A stretch of DNA of 64,000 nucleotides, from positions 1,490,501-1,554,500 of the forward strand of contig NC_087105.1 in assembly GCF_963855985.1 (NCBI RefSeq), in the 5' to 3' direction. Shown in pieces: positions 13,267 through 24,863 of this stretch (its first letter is position 1; every line of letters begins with the position of its first letter). The translations under genes and the position numbers were made by a program. Source of the DNA: Ostrinia nubilalis. Taxonomy: Eukaryota > Arthropoda > Insecta > Lepidoptera > Crambidae. Under the pieces are notes generated by a model that was not told the origin of the DNA, ran no database searches, and was given only the letters and a program-made list of their open reading frames with translations.

Positions 13267-15160
13267 ATTTTAATTATGAGATCGTTTAGGTCAAGTTTCA
13301 GACTTGGGCAAGTTTAAATCGATTAATTTTATCATAAAACTCTTTTTAAGCTAACCAAACCCGTTCAAGTCGATTAAACAAACAACAATCTACAACATTA
13401 CCAAGATGAATGTTTCTCATTAATGGCGTCCCAGGTGTGGACCAGTGGTGAATTTTTAACCCGCGTCATTAACTGATGGAGGGATGGCCTCCCTCATTGA
13501 GGATTAAGCTTTCAAACTTCATCTAGTTATGGGGATTTTTGTAAGCCTATACATGTGAAGGGTTGGACAAATACTGCAGGGATATAGCCATAGTATGTTG
13601 ATACAGTATGCTCAAGCATTTGGTGATAGAAAGACACATAACGTGAGCAATAATGGTAATACTGATGACATTGATCCAGGAAGATATGTTTACTGTAAGA
13701 GTTAAAGTACTGACAACGCCATCTCTTGGTATTTGAGTGTACTGTTCTAACATTCCACATTTTTAGTCTGTGGGAGTAAAAATGGCGGCATCGGCGCGTT
13801 TCCTTCGACATACGTCAACTGATGTTTAATTACCAATACAAAGGCATTTCAACCACGTGGCGGCGATTAAAAAATAAACGTTTAGTTACAGCGCTAATGA
13901 TGTTCCCGGATCGAGTAATTACGCCTTTTTCTATCGTACGCCTTCCATCAATCACACGGGCAAATTGCTCGCGCATAGACAATTATGACAGCGGCATAGA
14001 CAATTTTGACAGGTAGATAATGTCGCGACACACATTCGTCGCTGAATGTGTAATTGTGTTTTGACAGCTGTCAAAACTGACAAAATCGGGACAGTTTAAT
14101 GGCATGTTAGGTTTTGCGTGAACTCAATTAGGTTTTTTGTTTGTTAATTTAGTTATTATCGCCACTAATCAACAATGCACCTTCATTAACTGTAATTGTG
14201 ACTTTACATGTTTGGTCATCCATTCGTTTATCGATAATAATCCATTATTATCTCCTCTTACTTGTAAGTATCTTGAGTTAATAACAATGTTAATATTTAT
14301 TTCTAATGTACAGAATGCAAAATGAAAAGACTGTAGTTATTTTAATAAATGTAATAAAATCCTTTTTTCGAACAGGCCTGTGTAAGTTTCCATTTTTCTC
14401 CACGCCCGTTAGCGCTAGCGTCGCGTATTTGATTTCTCTCCCATCAAACAGATACTTTCTTAATTTACATTATGTACTCCATTGTTTTTGTTCTGCGCCG
14501 CCGCGGGCGCACCTCAAGCCCATTGGTTCCGCCCGCAATGAAACTGATATTATTACTATTATTCCCATTACCCACGGCGCTGCAATCACAGTAATGAGCC
14601 CGGTAATGACTGTGATTACTAAAAACTTCATTGTGATACCAGCCTCAAATCGAGTTAGAACGATTTTCTGTCAAAAACACAATGCCTTTTTTGTTGTCAC
14701 TCGAACGGCCATTGTGTAAACGCATAAGTGTATAATAAGGTTTATTACGTGTTTTGAGCGTCGTAAATTGATAATAACTAGGTATATCCACTGTTTCGTA
14801 TCTAACGGTGAGCCTGTAAATAATATAGCCTACTTAAGTTACTATAAATAAAACCACAGATTCTGGTATTCTTCCAACGATGCCTTTTGATATCTCATCG
14901 TTCTAATCGTTTTGACAGCTGTCAAAAAAAGCTAATTAAATTAATATAGGAACAAAACGAAAAATGGCGGGCTCCCACGAGCGTGGGCCAGAGATCAACG
15001 GCCACGGCGATACGCGGAGATTGATGGCGCGAATCGTTTTTACTTCATAAATAGTTTTATTAATGTTTCACGTTATTTTCGTGCCGTCTGTTCGAATAAC
15101 CATTGAGTGTTTAGATTTGTTTGAAATTTGATGCAACGAAACGCAGAATAATCAATCATG
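13267..15160. other. non-coding stretch, no gene recognised
   Basis: No supported gene. Frames at 13527-13811 (minus) and 14306-14719 (plus) have no identifiable domain. TGACAGCTGTCAAAA occurs at about 14063 and again at about 14910, and related TTTTGACAG strings recur across the window. I have no functional assignment for it. Confidence 0.4.
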
Positions 15161-15168
15161 AGGCACAC

Positions 15169-16693
15169 TAGGGTGGAGCGAAAATTTTTTTTTCAGATAA
15201 CTGTAATGTAATAGTCAAAATTTTGTGCCTTTAGGGCTTAAATGAAGTCATGCAAAATATTAATCAATTCGGTTTAGAGTAACTGCCTCCGCATCGACAC
15301 TGAATTTATAAAAAAAAGTTGGTTTTAGACCTCACTTAGGCGCCACATATCTGTGGAATATTTAAATAAAAATACTGTTTTTTTATCACAAATCGTTTAC
15401 TAATATGCTATATTTTCAATGTAAAATACACAAAAAAGCCAGGCTTTGGGTTTATAATTTTAATAAGGGCGTGAGAGAGCGCGAGAAGAGAATTTTTCTG
15501 GCCCTTTTCGCGACTCGCGTCTTTGTCAGATAGTCTACTGGAAAAGCTCTGGAAACATGTGAGAAACTGCCTATCTATAAATTTGAACAAATTGAAGGAC
15601 AAATGTGATCAGAAATGGCCAATTATCTGAGTACTGATCAGCAGAACTTGCATAAAATTGCTTCGGCGGTAATTAGGCGTATTCTCACAAAATCTCGCAA
15701 TAATTTCTCCTGGTGAATTGTAACATGCCCGTTAGATCACACGAGCGTACCGAATACTACGTTTTTATTGTAGAAACTTAAAATCCAATAGAAATTTTGA
15801 TACCTCTGGCTACAATTGTGGTTAAAGTCTATGTTTGTTCCTGGTTTTTGATTAAGACAAAACCATCATGCAAAGATGGCACCCGTCATCTGTTTAAAAT
15901 TATTATGGCCTCGAGAGGCCTGCCAGATACCCTATGAAAGATTAAAGAACTAGTTACCCGGAGAAAAAGCTATTACGAGTATCCTGATAGCAGTCTTCTT
16001 ACGATGTCAGAGAGCTGGCCGCTCGTCGCATACTAAAGTCACACAGTACGAGTCACCCTTCAATACCTAGAATTTTTTCAGTACCAGTGATACACTTTAA
16101 TGCTATTTTATATATTTATTTAATTTACTTAACCAAACAGCCGCTTTTGAGATATTTATTTGACTTAGAAATTCAGCACATTGTCAAATCTGGTGGTGAG
16201 AGCAAACCTTTGTTTTAAGGCTTCTCTACCTCACTCAAGCTGTTGAGGGACCTGTGAAGATTACGATCAAAGATTCTATTTCTCACTGCATCCAGAAAGT
16301 TACTAATAAGGTGCAATAAAAGTCAAGTTGGAATCGCGAAACGTGATGCCTAAATTTTGATCAAAAAAGGATTTTCAAGCATAATAATTAAAGTAATTTA
16401 TCTAATTCTTGTATGTATTTCTTGTTATATTACATTAGTAAATATCTAATCTATAAATTGTCTGTTATTTAATACCTTCTTACTAATAAATAGAGCGCAA
16501 TATTTCACCTTATACGACTTTCAACTTTAAATAAAATTTTAAAATTTTGAAGTCACTGCGGAGGCAGAAGATATTCATTAAATGGGATAAAAAATTACAG
16601 TTATTTATACTTTCATATAAGGCACAAATCCCCCCCTATTAGAACTTCGAAACTAAAAAAAAATTTTTTCCCATACAACCGTGCTCCACCCTA
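15169..16693. mobile_element. hAT-like DNA transposon, degenerate or non-autonomous
   Basis: The ends are TAGGGTGGAGC (15169-15179) and GCTCCACCCTA (16683-16693), an 11-bp perfect terminal inverted repeat. The 8-bp direct repeat AGGCACAC sits immediately outside both ends (15161-15168 and 16694-16701). An 8-bp duplication with TAGGG-type ends is characteristic of the hAT superfamily. The 1,525-bp interior is shorter than an autonomous hAT, and I saw only short broken frames, none showing a transposase motif. The longest minus frame (15408-15602) has no domain I can name. Confidence 0.85.
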
Positions 16694-16701
16694 AGGCACA
16701 C

Positions 16702-18900
16702 CCACAGATTATAGCTGAAGTTGCATGAAAAAATAAGAAGAAATAAAGTAACAAAAAGTCGGCTTAAAATATGCCAATTCCTATTACGTCTCGCGGGGGT
16801 ATTATGATAATAATAATAAAACACTCAATAATCCACCTGACGCGAATGCGGGGGCGAAAAAAGTACACAATTTTTATTTTTAAATTTAATTGCGGCATTA
16901 GTGGGGCATGGATAACGTCACTTTTTCAGTTATCTGATGGCTTACCGTTTGAATAAAGGTACGTCAAGTTTGTAAGAAGTTTTAATAGAGCCGGCAATCT
17001 GATCTTGGAAGAAAAAGAAATTAAAATAAAAGTGGGATCGGGACGAGCTTGGGTGTACATTATATCTTGATCGGGGGAGTTTTTTGTTTGTATCAGAAGT
17101 ACAAACGGTTATAAAATCCTTGTTTGATTAATTGACGGGCTGCGCACTCTAGCGTCTGTGTTGCTAACGAAACAATTTTACTTGGCAGGTGCTGTAAAAA
17201 TGAATGTTTTGGAACTTTTAACAACAAAATACTTAAGTATTTGGGGTTAGAAAGTCTAACAAAATAATAAAATAAATCATATTTGATTATTCGTAAAATT
17301 ATCTGATAGTAAATTGCTCTAAATTCGTACATTTCAATCGATATCCTCCAAAAGTTCGCCAGCGAACCCATACAGTCTGTTTCTAATCTCATAAGTGACT
17401 TTTTCTCCGCGTCAAAACACTGGCAATATAGAGAGAGGAAAAAAGAAAACCCGCCCATGGCCTGGCCATAAATTGCGCGGGATCGGTCTAATTTCTTTGT
17501 TTGCAAACCGAACGCTGGACGTAGCGGAAGCATGCTTCACTCGCTCTCACATGACTGATTCGTGAAGGTTAGAAAGTGACAGATGTATCACGACAATTGT
17601 CGTCGAAGGATCCGAATCCGAATACCTACTATAACGTATAACTTATTGTTTGATATCTACGCTTGACAGATTTATCCTGTAGGTATTCGAGTATTCGGTA
17701 ATATTTGATACGTTTTTTGTTATATCGTCAATCTGGCGGGACGCCAAGCTCTGAAAGCTTTGAGGGTGTGTTATGCACCTACGTCCTAATGCTTTCAGAT
17801 ATTAAGCTCTACGTAATTTTCTGTAGAAAGCTTCCCCGTTTCTGAAGACGATATTAAGTGCCAACATTTTAAGTTTACGCAGTCAAAGAGATTGTAGAGT
17901 TTTCAGAGATCTGAAAATATCAAGTAAAATAAGTTTTAAGAGTAAAGTGTTTTTATTTTGATAGAGAGCGTCTTTCTAAAGCAATCTAAAATACTCACTT
18001 AATTTGTAAAGTACAATCAAGTTAAATAGATCCATACACAATCTATTTACTCAGGACAATTCAAGAAAACTTCTGAATGATAGTGAAAAAAAAATTCAAG
18101 AAAAGCTCTTATTAGATCTAACAATTAGCTCGAATTTTCCCTATGTTTCAGCCGTTAGCCTATATTTCCCGCTTCCATTACGCGCACGGTCCAGCCACAT
18201 CCTCAAGTGTCCGATCCCTCTCGCTACAACGTTAAAAATTAACATATCGAAATTTCCCGGTTATCGAATGTCGTCGTTAACGATAAATCGGCGGCAACAA
18301 TGCGCGCTATAATGGCGCCGGTACATTAGCCCACAATGGCGGACGGATTTATCGCGATAAGGCGCTGGAAAAAGGATTTCCCGGGAAAACTTCAACGCGA
18401 ATAAATTTAAAGCCATTGATGGATTTAAAAGATTTGAAACAAGCAATTGAGACGTCGAGCGCTCTCGTCGTGACGGCAAAGACTATGCCCGAAATATCGA
18501 CGTTTGCAATCTAGACGCTTCTCGATTTGTGCCTACTTACTTATACTCTGTAAGTTATACAACGAAACAAGTCGTAAAATGATAAGTTTTTAATCAACTG
18601 TAATACAAATCATTTTCATATTCACCGAAAGCAATAAAGCTCTCACATTTCGCTCATTCGAAATATTTATTGAAGCAAAACGAACAGCCAGGGAAACGAA
18701 ACAAAGGAAGCCTTTATGACGTGGGAGAGAAAAATAATATCGTCATTATACGATGAGTTGAATAACAATTATTTGGGCGCAGCGCACTGCAGCGACGCCT
18801 GATTACCCGCGCGCAGACAGTCTCATACTCCGACTCTTGCCAAATTTTTAATTATTCAAATGAGAGCTCCAAACTCCCGCATGAATAACAATAATCTTAC
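16702..18900. other. non-coding stretch, no gene recognised
   Basis: The longest frame here (17093-17533, minus, 146 codons) shows no domain, no repeat structure and no codon pattern that sets it apart from chance. The 18140-18480 part is CG-richer, with several ATGGCG strings. Confidence 0.4.
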
Positions 18901-20530
18901 GTAACGCGCCATAAACTACGCGAAAATCATCCCGACACACCAAACGCTACCAATTAAATAACAAACGGCCCTTCTCACCTCCGCATTTTTATTCAATGTA
19001 ACTCCTAAACAGAAAGGATACATTATAGATACGCGGCGGAGCAGACACGTACAAAATGAAAATAGGGGAAAGGGAGCGAGGGTGGGGGCGGTATGGAAAT
19101 GTTGGTCAAATATATCATCCGGCGTCTGACAGCCCAATTCTCTTATCTCACGCGCGCGGCGGCAGCGCGATCTAAGCTAGCTTAGCTAATATAAAATGGT
19201 TTTAAATTCAAGTTTAATTCGGGCTATCTGCAGCTCTCCGCCGGCTCGTAAATACGACCCCGGCCACATACAAAAGGCGGCGCAATTTACGGTTTTGACG
19301 GATTTCGAATATTTTAGCGCAGACCCGGGATTAGGCCGAGTTACGCGCTGCGTGCGCCGAGTATATCGTCTTAGGGACGGCTTTAATAAGACGAAGATAA
19401 TTTACAGGAGAGCCCGTGAGGCCGCGGCCCGACTAGCCGGGAGCCGGTGGCTTCTGTGTTTCGGAAGGCATTACTCTTTGGGAGCGCGGGCGGGCGATCT
19501 GCAGCGCGTCAGTTTACAGCGCGAGGACATCATAAAGTGTAAACAATGACGGCGTTTTCCATTACAATATGTTTGCCGATCCGTGCGCGGCGCATTATGT
19601 ATGTTATCCTGGTGGGACGCGGGCGCCGCTGAATTTATGAGACTCAGGCAAATATTTGGCGCTCGAGTTCGGACGCTCGTGGCTGACAACGGGAAGATTG
19701 TCGGCGACTGTTTACTCAACGGGATATGGTAATTTTTCAGTTGCCTCCTCCCGGAGCGTATTCCGTTCACGCGGCTCCTTTCTGTTCGTCTCTACATAAG
19801 CTTCGGCCGAATAGCATCGGAAGCGCTTCCGCGCTGGTGACGGACGACACAAACAGAGAGGGCTGACGTTTAGTGTCATTAAATCTCGTAATAGGATATC
19901 ATAAATTGCAGGAGGTCGGCGGTGCCGGCCGGCGGGCGGCTGTCATCGTTTGTCAGCGCGTTTCACGCATTGTTGGACAATAACGCAGGCGGCGCATTGT
20001 GCGCTGACCGCGCAGACGCTCCTCCATCACCCTCCACGTCCCGCATCGGCCGAGGATTAATCCCCAAATTACCGGGAAATCCGAAATTCGCGGAGTTGAA
20101 CACGAAAAATTCCAGCAACGTTCCCGCGCCAACTTTACGAGACGCGCGCAGCTGTAATTCTCACTTACGGTGTCTTGTAGCGATTCCCCGTAAGATCTTT
20201 AGCTTAAAACGAGCACCCGCGTACCCTTACGTGTACCACAATCAAATTTATATCGTGCCTCGAGAAAAAAGGCATCGAGAAATAACATCAAATATGTTCG
20301 GTATGCGACGTCCGAGAGATCACATCGGAAACTCGAGCCAAGGAACCGGCCGGGATCAGGCCGATGGAAAAAAGACAAGTGTAAAATTAAAAAAGTTAAG
20401 ACTTGACCCCGGTCGGACGCGTAAATTCGAATCGGGGGAATCAGATGTCAGTTTATGAATGTGCGCTAACGACAGCGGTAGGAGTGAATAACGACACATA
20501 GTTGGCTATACCCGGATCGCTTTCTCGGAG
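18900..20530. other. CpG-rich, TE-free stretch with overlapping chance frames
   Basis: High CG content depletes TAA/TGA stops, so several frames stay open on both strands, for example 19196-19549 (plus, ATG, 117 codons), 19471-19770 (minus) and 19922-20458 (plus, no ATG at its 5' end). None has a recognisable domain and they overlap each other, which argues against coding. An unmethylated promoter or enhancer region is an alternative that sequence alone cannot prove. Confidence 0.4.
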
Positions 20531-21752
20531 ATAAATGTTGGTAATTGTCGATTGAAAATTTGTTTTATTGTCTTGTTCTGAGTGAGGGCCGCTCACTAGT
20601 TCCGTGGGAGATCTCGGACAGAAAAGTAATTGCTTATTGAGTTTCTGGTATTGTGTGTTGGTGACTGGCCACTTTGTAATGTGTCATTTTAGCACGTTTT
20701 TCTTATGTATCAGAAGAATGAAAAAGTACTGATGTATTTTAACATTTCAAACGAAATTAACTACTTAAAGTAAATTAACATTAGAATAAGAATTGTTGTT
20801 AGACAAGAAGATTGGTTGTTTATCCATCGGCTAATCTTATCGATCTTGCGGACAATCGATAATCGAGCAATAGCATAGTGATTGATCGATAGTTCTTGCC
20901 GCAAGTCCTTGTTGGACTAATGCCGATTGCCATTATAATTAAATTACCTTCTTGCTTGTCTTTAACAATACAGTAAATGACTATAATTTTGTTATAACAG
21001 GCAAAGGCATTGCGAGTCGTTATAGTTAATATTTGATGGAAGAATATAGTCACTATTGGATGGAATAAAACATAATTTTAGCGCCATTTAAATTGTCAGA
21101 TTCGTGTGTACGTAGAGACAGATTAAAAACTTTTTAAAGAGTAGCATTAAATCTGGCAAGTTATTATTTTTCTCATTTCACAACTTGAGTCAAGTTTTTT
21201 TTAATCTAAATTAATGGTTAATTCCTACAAAAAGTTCATAATAAAGAGTCATACTAAAGTCACGAAAGTATGATAGAGAGTTTTTTTTAAACAAAACTTT
21301 TTATATGACTAGCCACTTGCCCAAGTGTCATATAGTACTAATTATCCGCGACATTAATATCCTCATTTTAAAATGACTTTTATTAAAAACTGTGTTGGCT
21401 GAAACCGTTTAAAATGTTAATAAGTTTTTTTGGTGTTTTTTTTCAATGCGAAATCCTATGGTATTTTAAATGCGCCCAGCGGGACGCATTTTGGCCCGAT
21501 CGGACGTTTTTATGTTGTCTTCGTAATTATTAATTAAATCGTTCTTTTTTATTTGCAACTTTGACCGTTTTTCGACTGTTTATCTTTGCAGGGATCGGGG
21601 AAACTTTATTTATAATTGTGACACACTGATTGATCTAAAACAAAACATGTTATATGGCAATCAGTGGCAGGTAACAGGTTTTATGAATCCTAAAATACAT
21701 AATTTAAGTTTATGAGTTAATAAGATTCCTTCAAAGAGCGTAAAACTAATAA
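20531..21752. other. non-coding stretch, nothing specific
   Basis: AT-rich DNA. An acceptor-like TTTATCTTTGCAG at about 21580-21591 (plus) is not followed by a recognisable exon. Confidence 0.35.
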
Positions 21753-21869
21753 GACTGAGTTCCACCACTTAACTTTGCCCGTAACTATACAATAACCGGT
21801 ATTTTTTGTAAGGAGTTTGACAGATTTTTGACATTTGTCAATGTTAAAGTAAGATGGTGCAACCCAGCC
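21753..21869. mobile_element. PIF/Harbinger-like MITE, copy 3
   Basis: Same internal blocks as the copies at 3285 and 5358: AATAACCGGTATTTTTTGTA, GAGTTTGACAGATTTTTGAC and a TGGTGCAACCCAGCC right end followed by TTA. The left end has mutated to GACTGAGTTCCACCA. Confidence 0.75.
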
Positions 21870-23428
21870 TTAATAAAGTAATTGAATGCACTTATTACTT
21901 TTACTATAAAATAAATATTACTATAGAAGTTTACAAACATTAAAAGCCTGAAAAAGAATCAATGCAAAATGTTTGCAACACCAGTAAAATATTCCCGAAT
22001 ATTTTTGCAAAAAGTTATGAATCGAAATTAATCGGAAACAACTCGTAAATATCAACTTTTGGAAAACTTGCAAAATGGCTGCCGAATATTCAAAAAGTAA
22101 TTTGGTGTCGATGTAAATTGTCGATGATTTCTTTATGTGACAACAAACTTAAGTGATTTTGTTGTCGTTATTTGAGTTTTATTGTGAATTTCGACATTTT
22201 AATTCGTAGTTGATTCTCATGCTTTCGAAATAATTGCGTAATTATTTTAAAGAGGTTTCTTTTAAGTTTTACAAAATTGTATTCATTGCGATTAAATACG
22301 TAATTCTTATGAAATAATCGTACACTTTTATTAACTGTGATGCAAATAAAATTAGACAGTCCACGGTTTATCTATAGGACATTCACCTTATTTGAATTCG
22401 TATTTGTATTTTTACCTACAGAATGCCTTTAAACTTGGGAGTCAGTTTCGATGACCACAAACTGGTTCAGTAACACATTAACCCACCATAAGTTCGAAAA
22501 CAAGTGCCCATTACATACGTACGGACACCGTGACAAAAGCGCTCTCGCACGACGCTGTACCGATACCATCGAGTAGGCGCATTAGGTATCAAGTGACTCG
22601 GCACTGCTCCGTATTTATCGCGTTCCGCATAAGGCGTGACTAGGTGTTACTGGCCACCGCGTTGTCTATCCTCTTTTTGTATTCCATTTTCGAATTTGTT
22701 CTGAATGCGTTTTGTTTTTAATTCAAGAAAGATTTTGTGCCTGATGTTAAAAGGCTGAAGATGGCTGACCTCTTTAGTAAGCTACAAAGTGAAAAACAAA
22801 TATATTTTTGCCATATTTTACTCTTGCCCAATTCGAGGAAATGTCTAAGGTTTAAAATAGACAAGAATACATTTTCTGCCGGTCATACGTAATTTTTACA
22901 ACTCATACGTGATTTTAAAACAAGAGTTGTATTTCACTCCTCGTTTATTGCGTTCGGAATACGAAATTAACTCACGCAGAAGCACGTTAAAAATTACAAT
23001 TAACATAATGAGAAAACTTATTATAATAATTTCACTGTTTTTTTTTTGTTTACAATAAGTATTCAAACTTAACACTAGGTTTTACACTTTTATGCGTTTT
23101 AAAAATGAATTGTACAAGTTAAAAGTACCTAAAAATAAAGTGTAGCAAAAACGTCATTATTTAAATATAAATTGTGCGATGGTCATTTATGATCAATATT
23201 TTAACACAAAGTTTTGAAGACTACGTAAATAAGTTAGAGCTGTAAGAATACGAATATCTAGGCAACATTAATAAGTACATTTTCTATTCCTTACTTACCA
23301 TAGATTACAAATCTTCATATATTACATACGCAGTGTATTTTTAATTTTCATTCGCTCTTCCTTTTCAAATCATGCACCAAGTTCTACAAATTTCCTAAGT
23401 TCATGTAGGTAGCTATTAAAATACTTAC
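21870..23428. other. non-coding stretch, AT-rich
   Basis: No exon, RNA gene or transposon end recognised. It contains long T-rich and A-rich runs around 23030-23130. Confidence 0.4.
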
Positions 23429-23494
23429 CTGTAACTTGAAATTTTTCACCACGCAGTAACTAATCGATTCCTCCACTTACCTGAAACAAGAAAG
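23429..23494 (-). promoter_or_regulatory. putative recursive (ratchet) splice site with RS-exon
   Basis: On the minus strand a pyrimidine-rich tract (CTTTCTTGTTTCAG, 23494-23481) is directly joined to GTAAGT (23480-23475). That gives acceptor and donor back to back, the consensus for recursive splicing in very long insect introns. A branch-point-like TTAAC lies about 15-20 nt upstream of the tract. A second strong donor, TTACAG/GTAAGT, follows: exon end at 23429 and GTAAGT at 23428-23423. It defines a 52-nt RS-exon that is not a multiple of three. The alternative is an ordinary 52-nt microexon. If real, it places a minus-strand host gene across this region. Confidence 0.5.
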
Positions 23495-23752
23495 CATCGA
23501 GTTAATTCGATTCTACAGAAGTACATTAAATTAATTAACGTTTAGAGTTCCGATAACGGATCGACATGTGTGGAACTAATCAGCAAATTAGTTTTGTTCC
23601 AATCTAATGGATGGAGCGGACTTACATTATGATGGTTTGTTGATGTTAGAGATATTGCTATTGAAGCTATAAAATTCTAATGTTTTGAAACTTCTGTTTT
23701 CTGTTTATTGTATAGGAAATTGGTATAGCAACAAGTTCTAAGACACTCGCAC

Positions 23753-23887
23753 ACTCGTAAGTTTGAGTCTTAAAAAAATAACTCAAGTTAAAAAGATAGC
23801 TCTACCTAAAAGGAGTCACATACTCGTAAGTTAATTTCATAACAAAGAAAGAAACAAAAAAGAAAAGACGCTCTACCTAAAAGGAGT
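23753..23887. repeat. diverged tandem duplication, ~70-bp unit
   Basis: ACTCGTAAGTT recurs at 23753 and 23822, and GCTCTACCTAAAAGGAGT recurs at 23799 and 23870. The order and spacing (69-71 bp) are the same, while the DNA between has diverged. It looks like an old local tandem duplication. Confidence 0.6.
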
Positions 23888-23950
23888 TGTAGAAAGACAC
23901 AGCTGAAAATGACTTTGTTGATTCTGATTACATTTACGAACATCACATAA

Positions 23951-24035
23951 CAAACGTCAAAAATCTGCCAAACTCTATGCAAAAACACCGGTTATTGTAA
24001 TAGTTACGGTTAAATTAAGGTGGTGCAACTCAGCC
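23951..24035 (-). mobile_element. PIF/Harbinger-like MITE, copy 4 (truncated, inverted)
   Basis: This reads as the reverse complement of copies 1-3: the AACGTCAAAAATCTGCCAAA block, then AACACCGGTTATTGTAATAG, then GGTGGTGCAACTCAGCC, with TTA after it. The other terminal inverted repeat is missing, so the element is truncated. Confidence 0.7.
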
Positions 24036-24357
24036 TTAGTCTATTATTTGAGGCACGTTACAGTTTCACAAATCAAAACTTAAACAAACGTACTCAAATG
24101 CCTATTTCATGTATTCAATAAGCAGGTGTCTATAACAGCTATTGTCAATGAAATGAAGCGTAAAAACCGCAACCGCCCATAATATTGAAATGTAGTATTA
24201 TCTAACCGCTTTCCAACAAAGCATCCACCATTAACAGCTCAGAGGCGGTCACCATCATCATCACTAACACCCGAACCCAATCCTAGCAATCGACAGTCAG
24301 CATCAAATATAATGACACCCAAAGTGGCCAAAAACTTCGCAACACGTCTTTTTTATA

Positions 24358-24863
24358 AGGAACTAGCTGTGCCCGCGACTTCGTACGCGCGAAAACCCGT
24401 TTTCGCAACATTTTTCATTGTTGCTATGCTCTTATTGATTGTAGCGTAATGTTGTATAGTCTATACAGGGTGTTAGGTAAATGGGTATATGAGCCGACAC
24501 TAGCCCATGTTAACATGGGCATATAAATGGTATGGTGAAGTCAGAAAATTGATATCTTAATTTTAATTATTTTAATTTTCATACAAATCGGATTTTATAA
24601 AATTTATTTTGTATGAAAATTAAAAAAATTAAAATGATGATATCAAATTTCTGACTTCACCATACTATTTATATGCCCATGTTAACATGGGCTAGTGTCG
24701 GCTCATATACCCATTTACCTAACACCCTGTATAGCCTTCCTCGATAAATGGGCTATCTAACACTGAAAGAATTTTTTAAATCGGACCAGTAGTTCCGGAG
24801 ATTAGCGCGTTCAAGTAAACAAACAAACAAACTCTTCAGCTTTATAATATTAAGTATAGATAT
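24358..24863 (+). repeat. dispersed insect repeat (GCCCGCGACTTCGT type), interrupted by a MITE
   Basis: The left part has AGCTGTGCCCGCGACTTCGT. The right part has CCTTCCTCGATAAATGGGCT, ATCGGACCAGTAGTTCCGGA, a (CAAA)n run, and CTTTATAATATTAAGTATAG at the end. I recognise this combination as a high-copy dispersed repeat of moth and other insect genomes, probably the 3' part of an RTE-like retroelement. That family assignment is uncertain. The palindromic MITE at 24466-24729 sits inside it. Confidence 0.55.
24466..24729. mobile_element. palindromic MITE, TA target duplication
   Basis: A 264-bp element made almost entirely of two 122-bp inverted arms (24466-24587 and 24608-24729) around a 20-bp centre. 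It begins CAGGGTGTTAGGTAAATGGG and ends with the complement. TA flanks both sides (24464-24465 and 24730-24731), consistent with a Tc1/mariner-type MITE. The arms differ at only a handful of positions. An inner self-complementary segment CCCATGTTAACATGGG occurs in each arm. Confidence 0.9.

Noticed and set aside
14306..14719. 137-codon plus-strand frame
   Set aside because: Threonine/isoleucine-rich, no domain recognised; most likely chance.
17093..17533. 146-codon minus-strand frame
   Set aside because: No domain, no splice context and no codon-use signal distinguishing it from background.
19196..19549. 117-codon ATG frame on the plus strand
   Set aside because: Overlaps a minus-strand frame and shows no domain; composition explains the open frame.
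19922..20458. 178-codon open frame on the plus strand in CG-rich DNA
   Set aside because: It begins with GTG, not ATG, overlaps other open frames in a stop-poor stretch, and has no recognisable domain.
21580..21600. Acceptor-like TTTATCTTTGCAG on the plus strand
   Set aside because: No recognisable exon or donor follows it.
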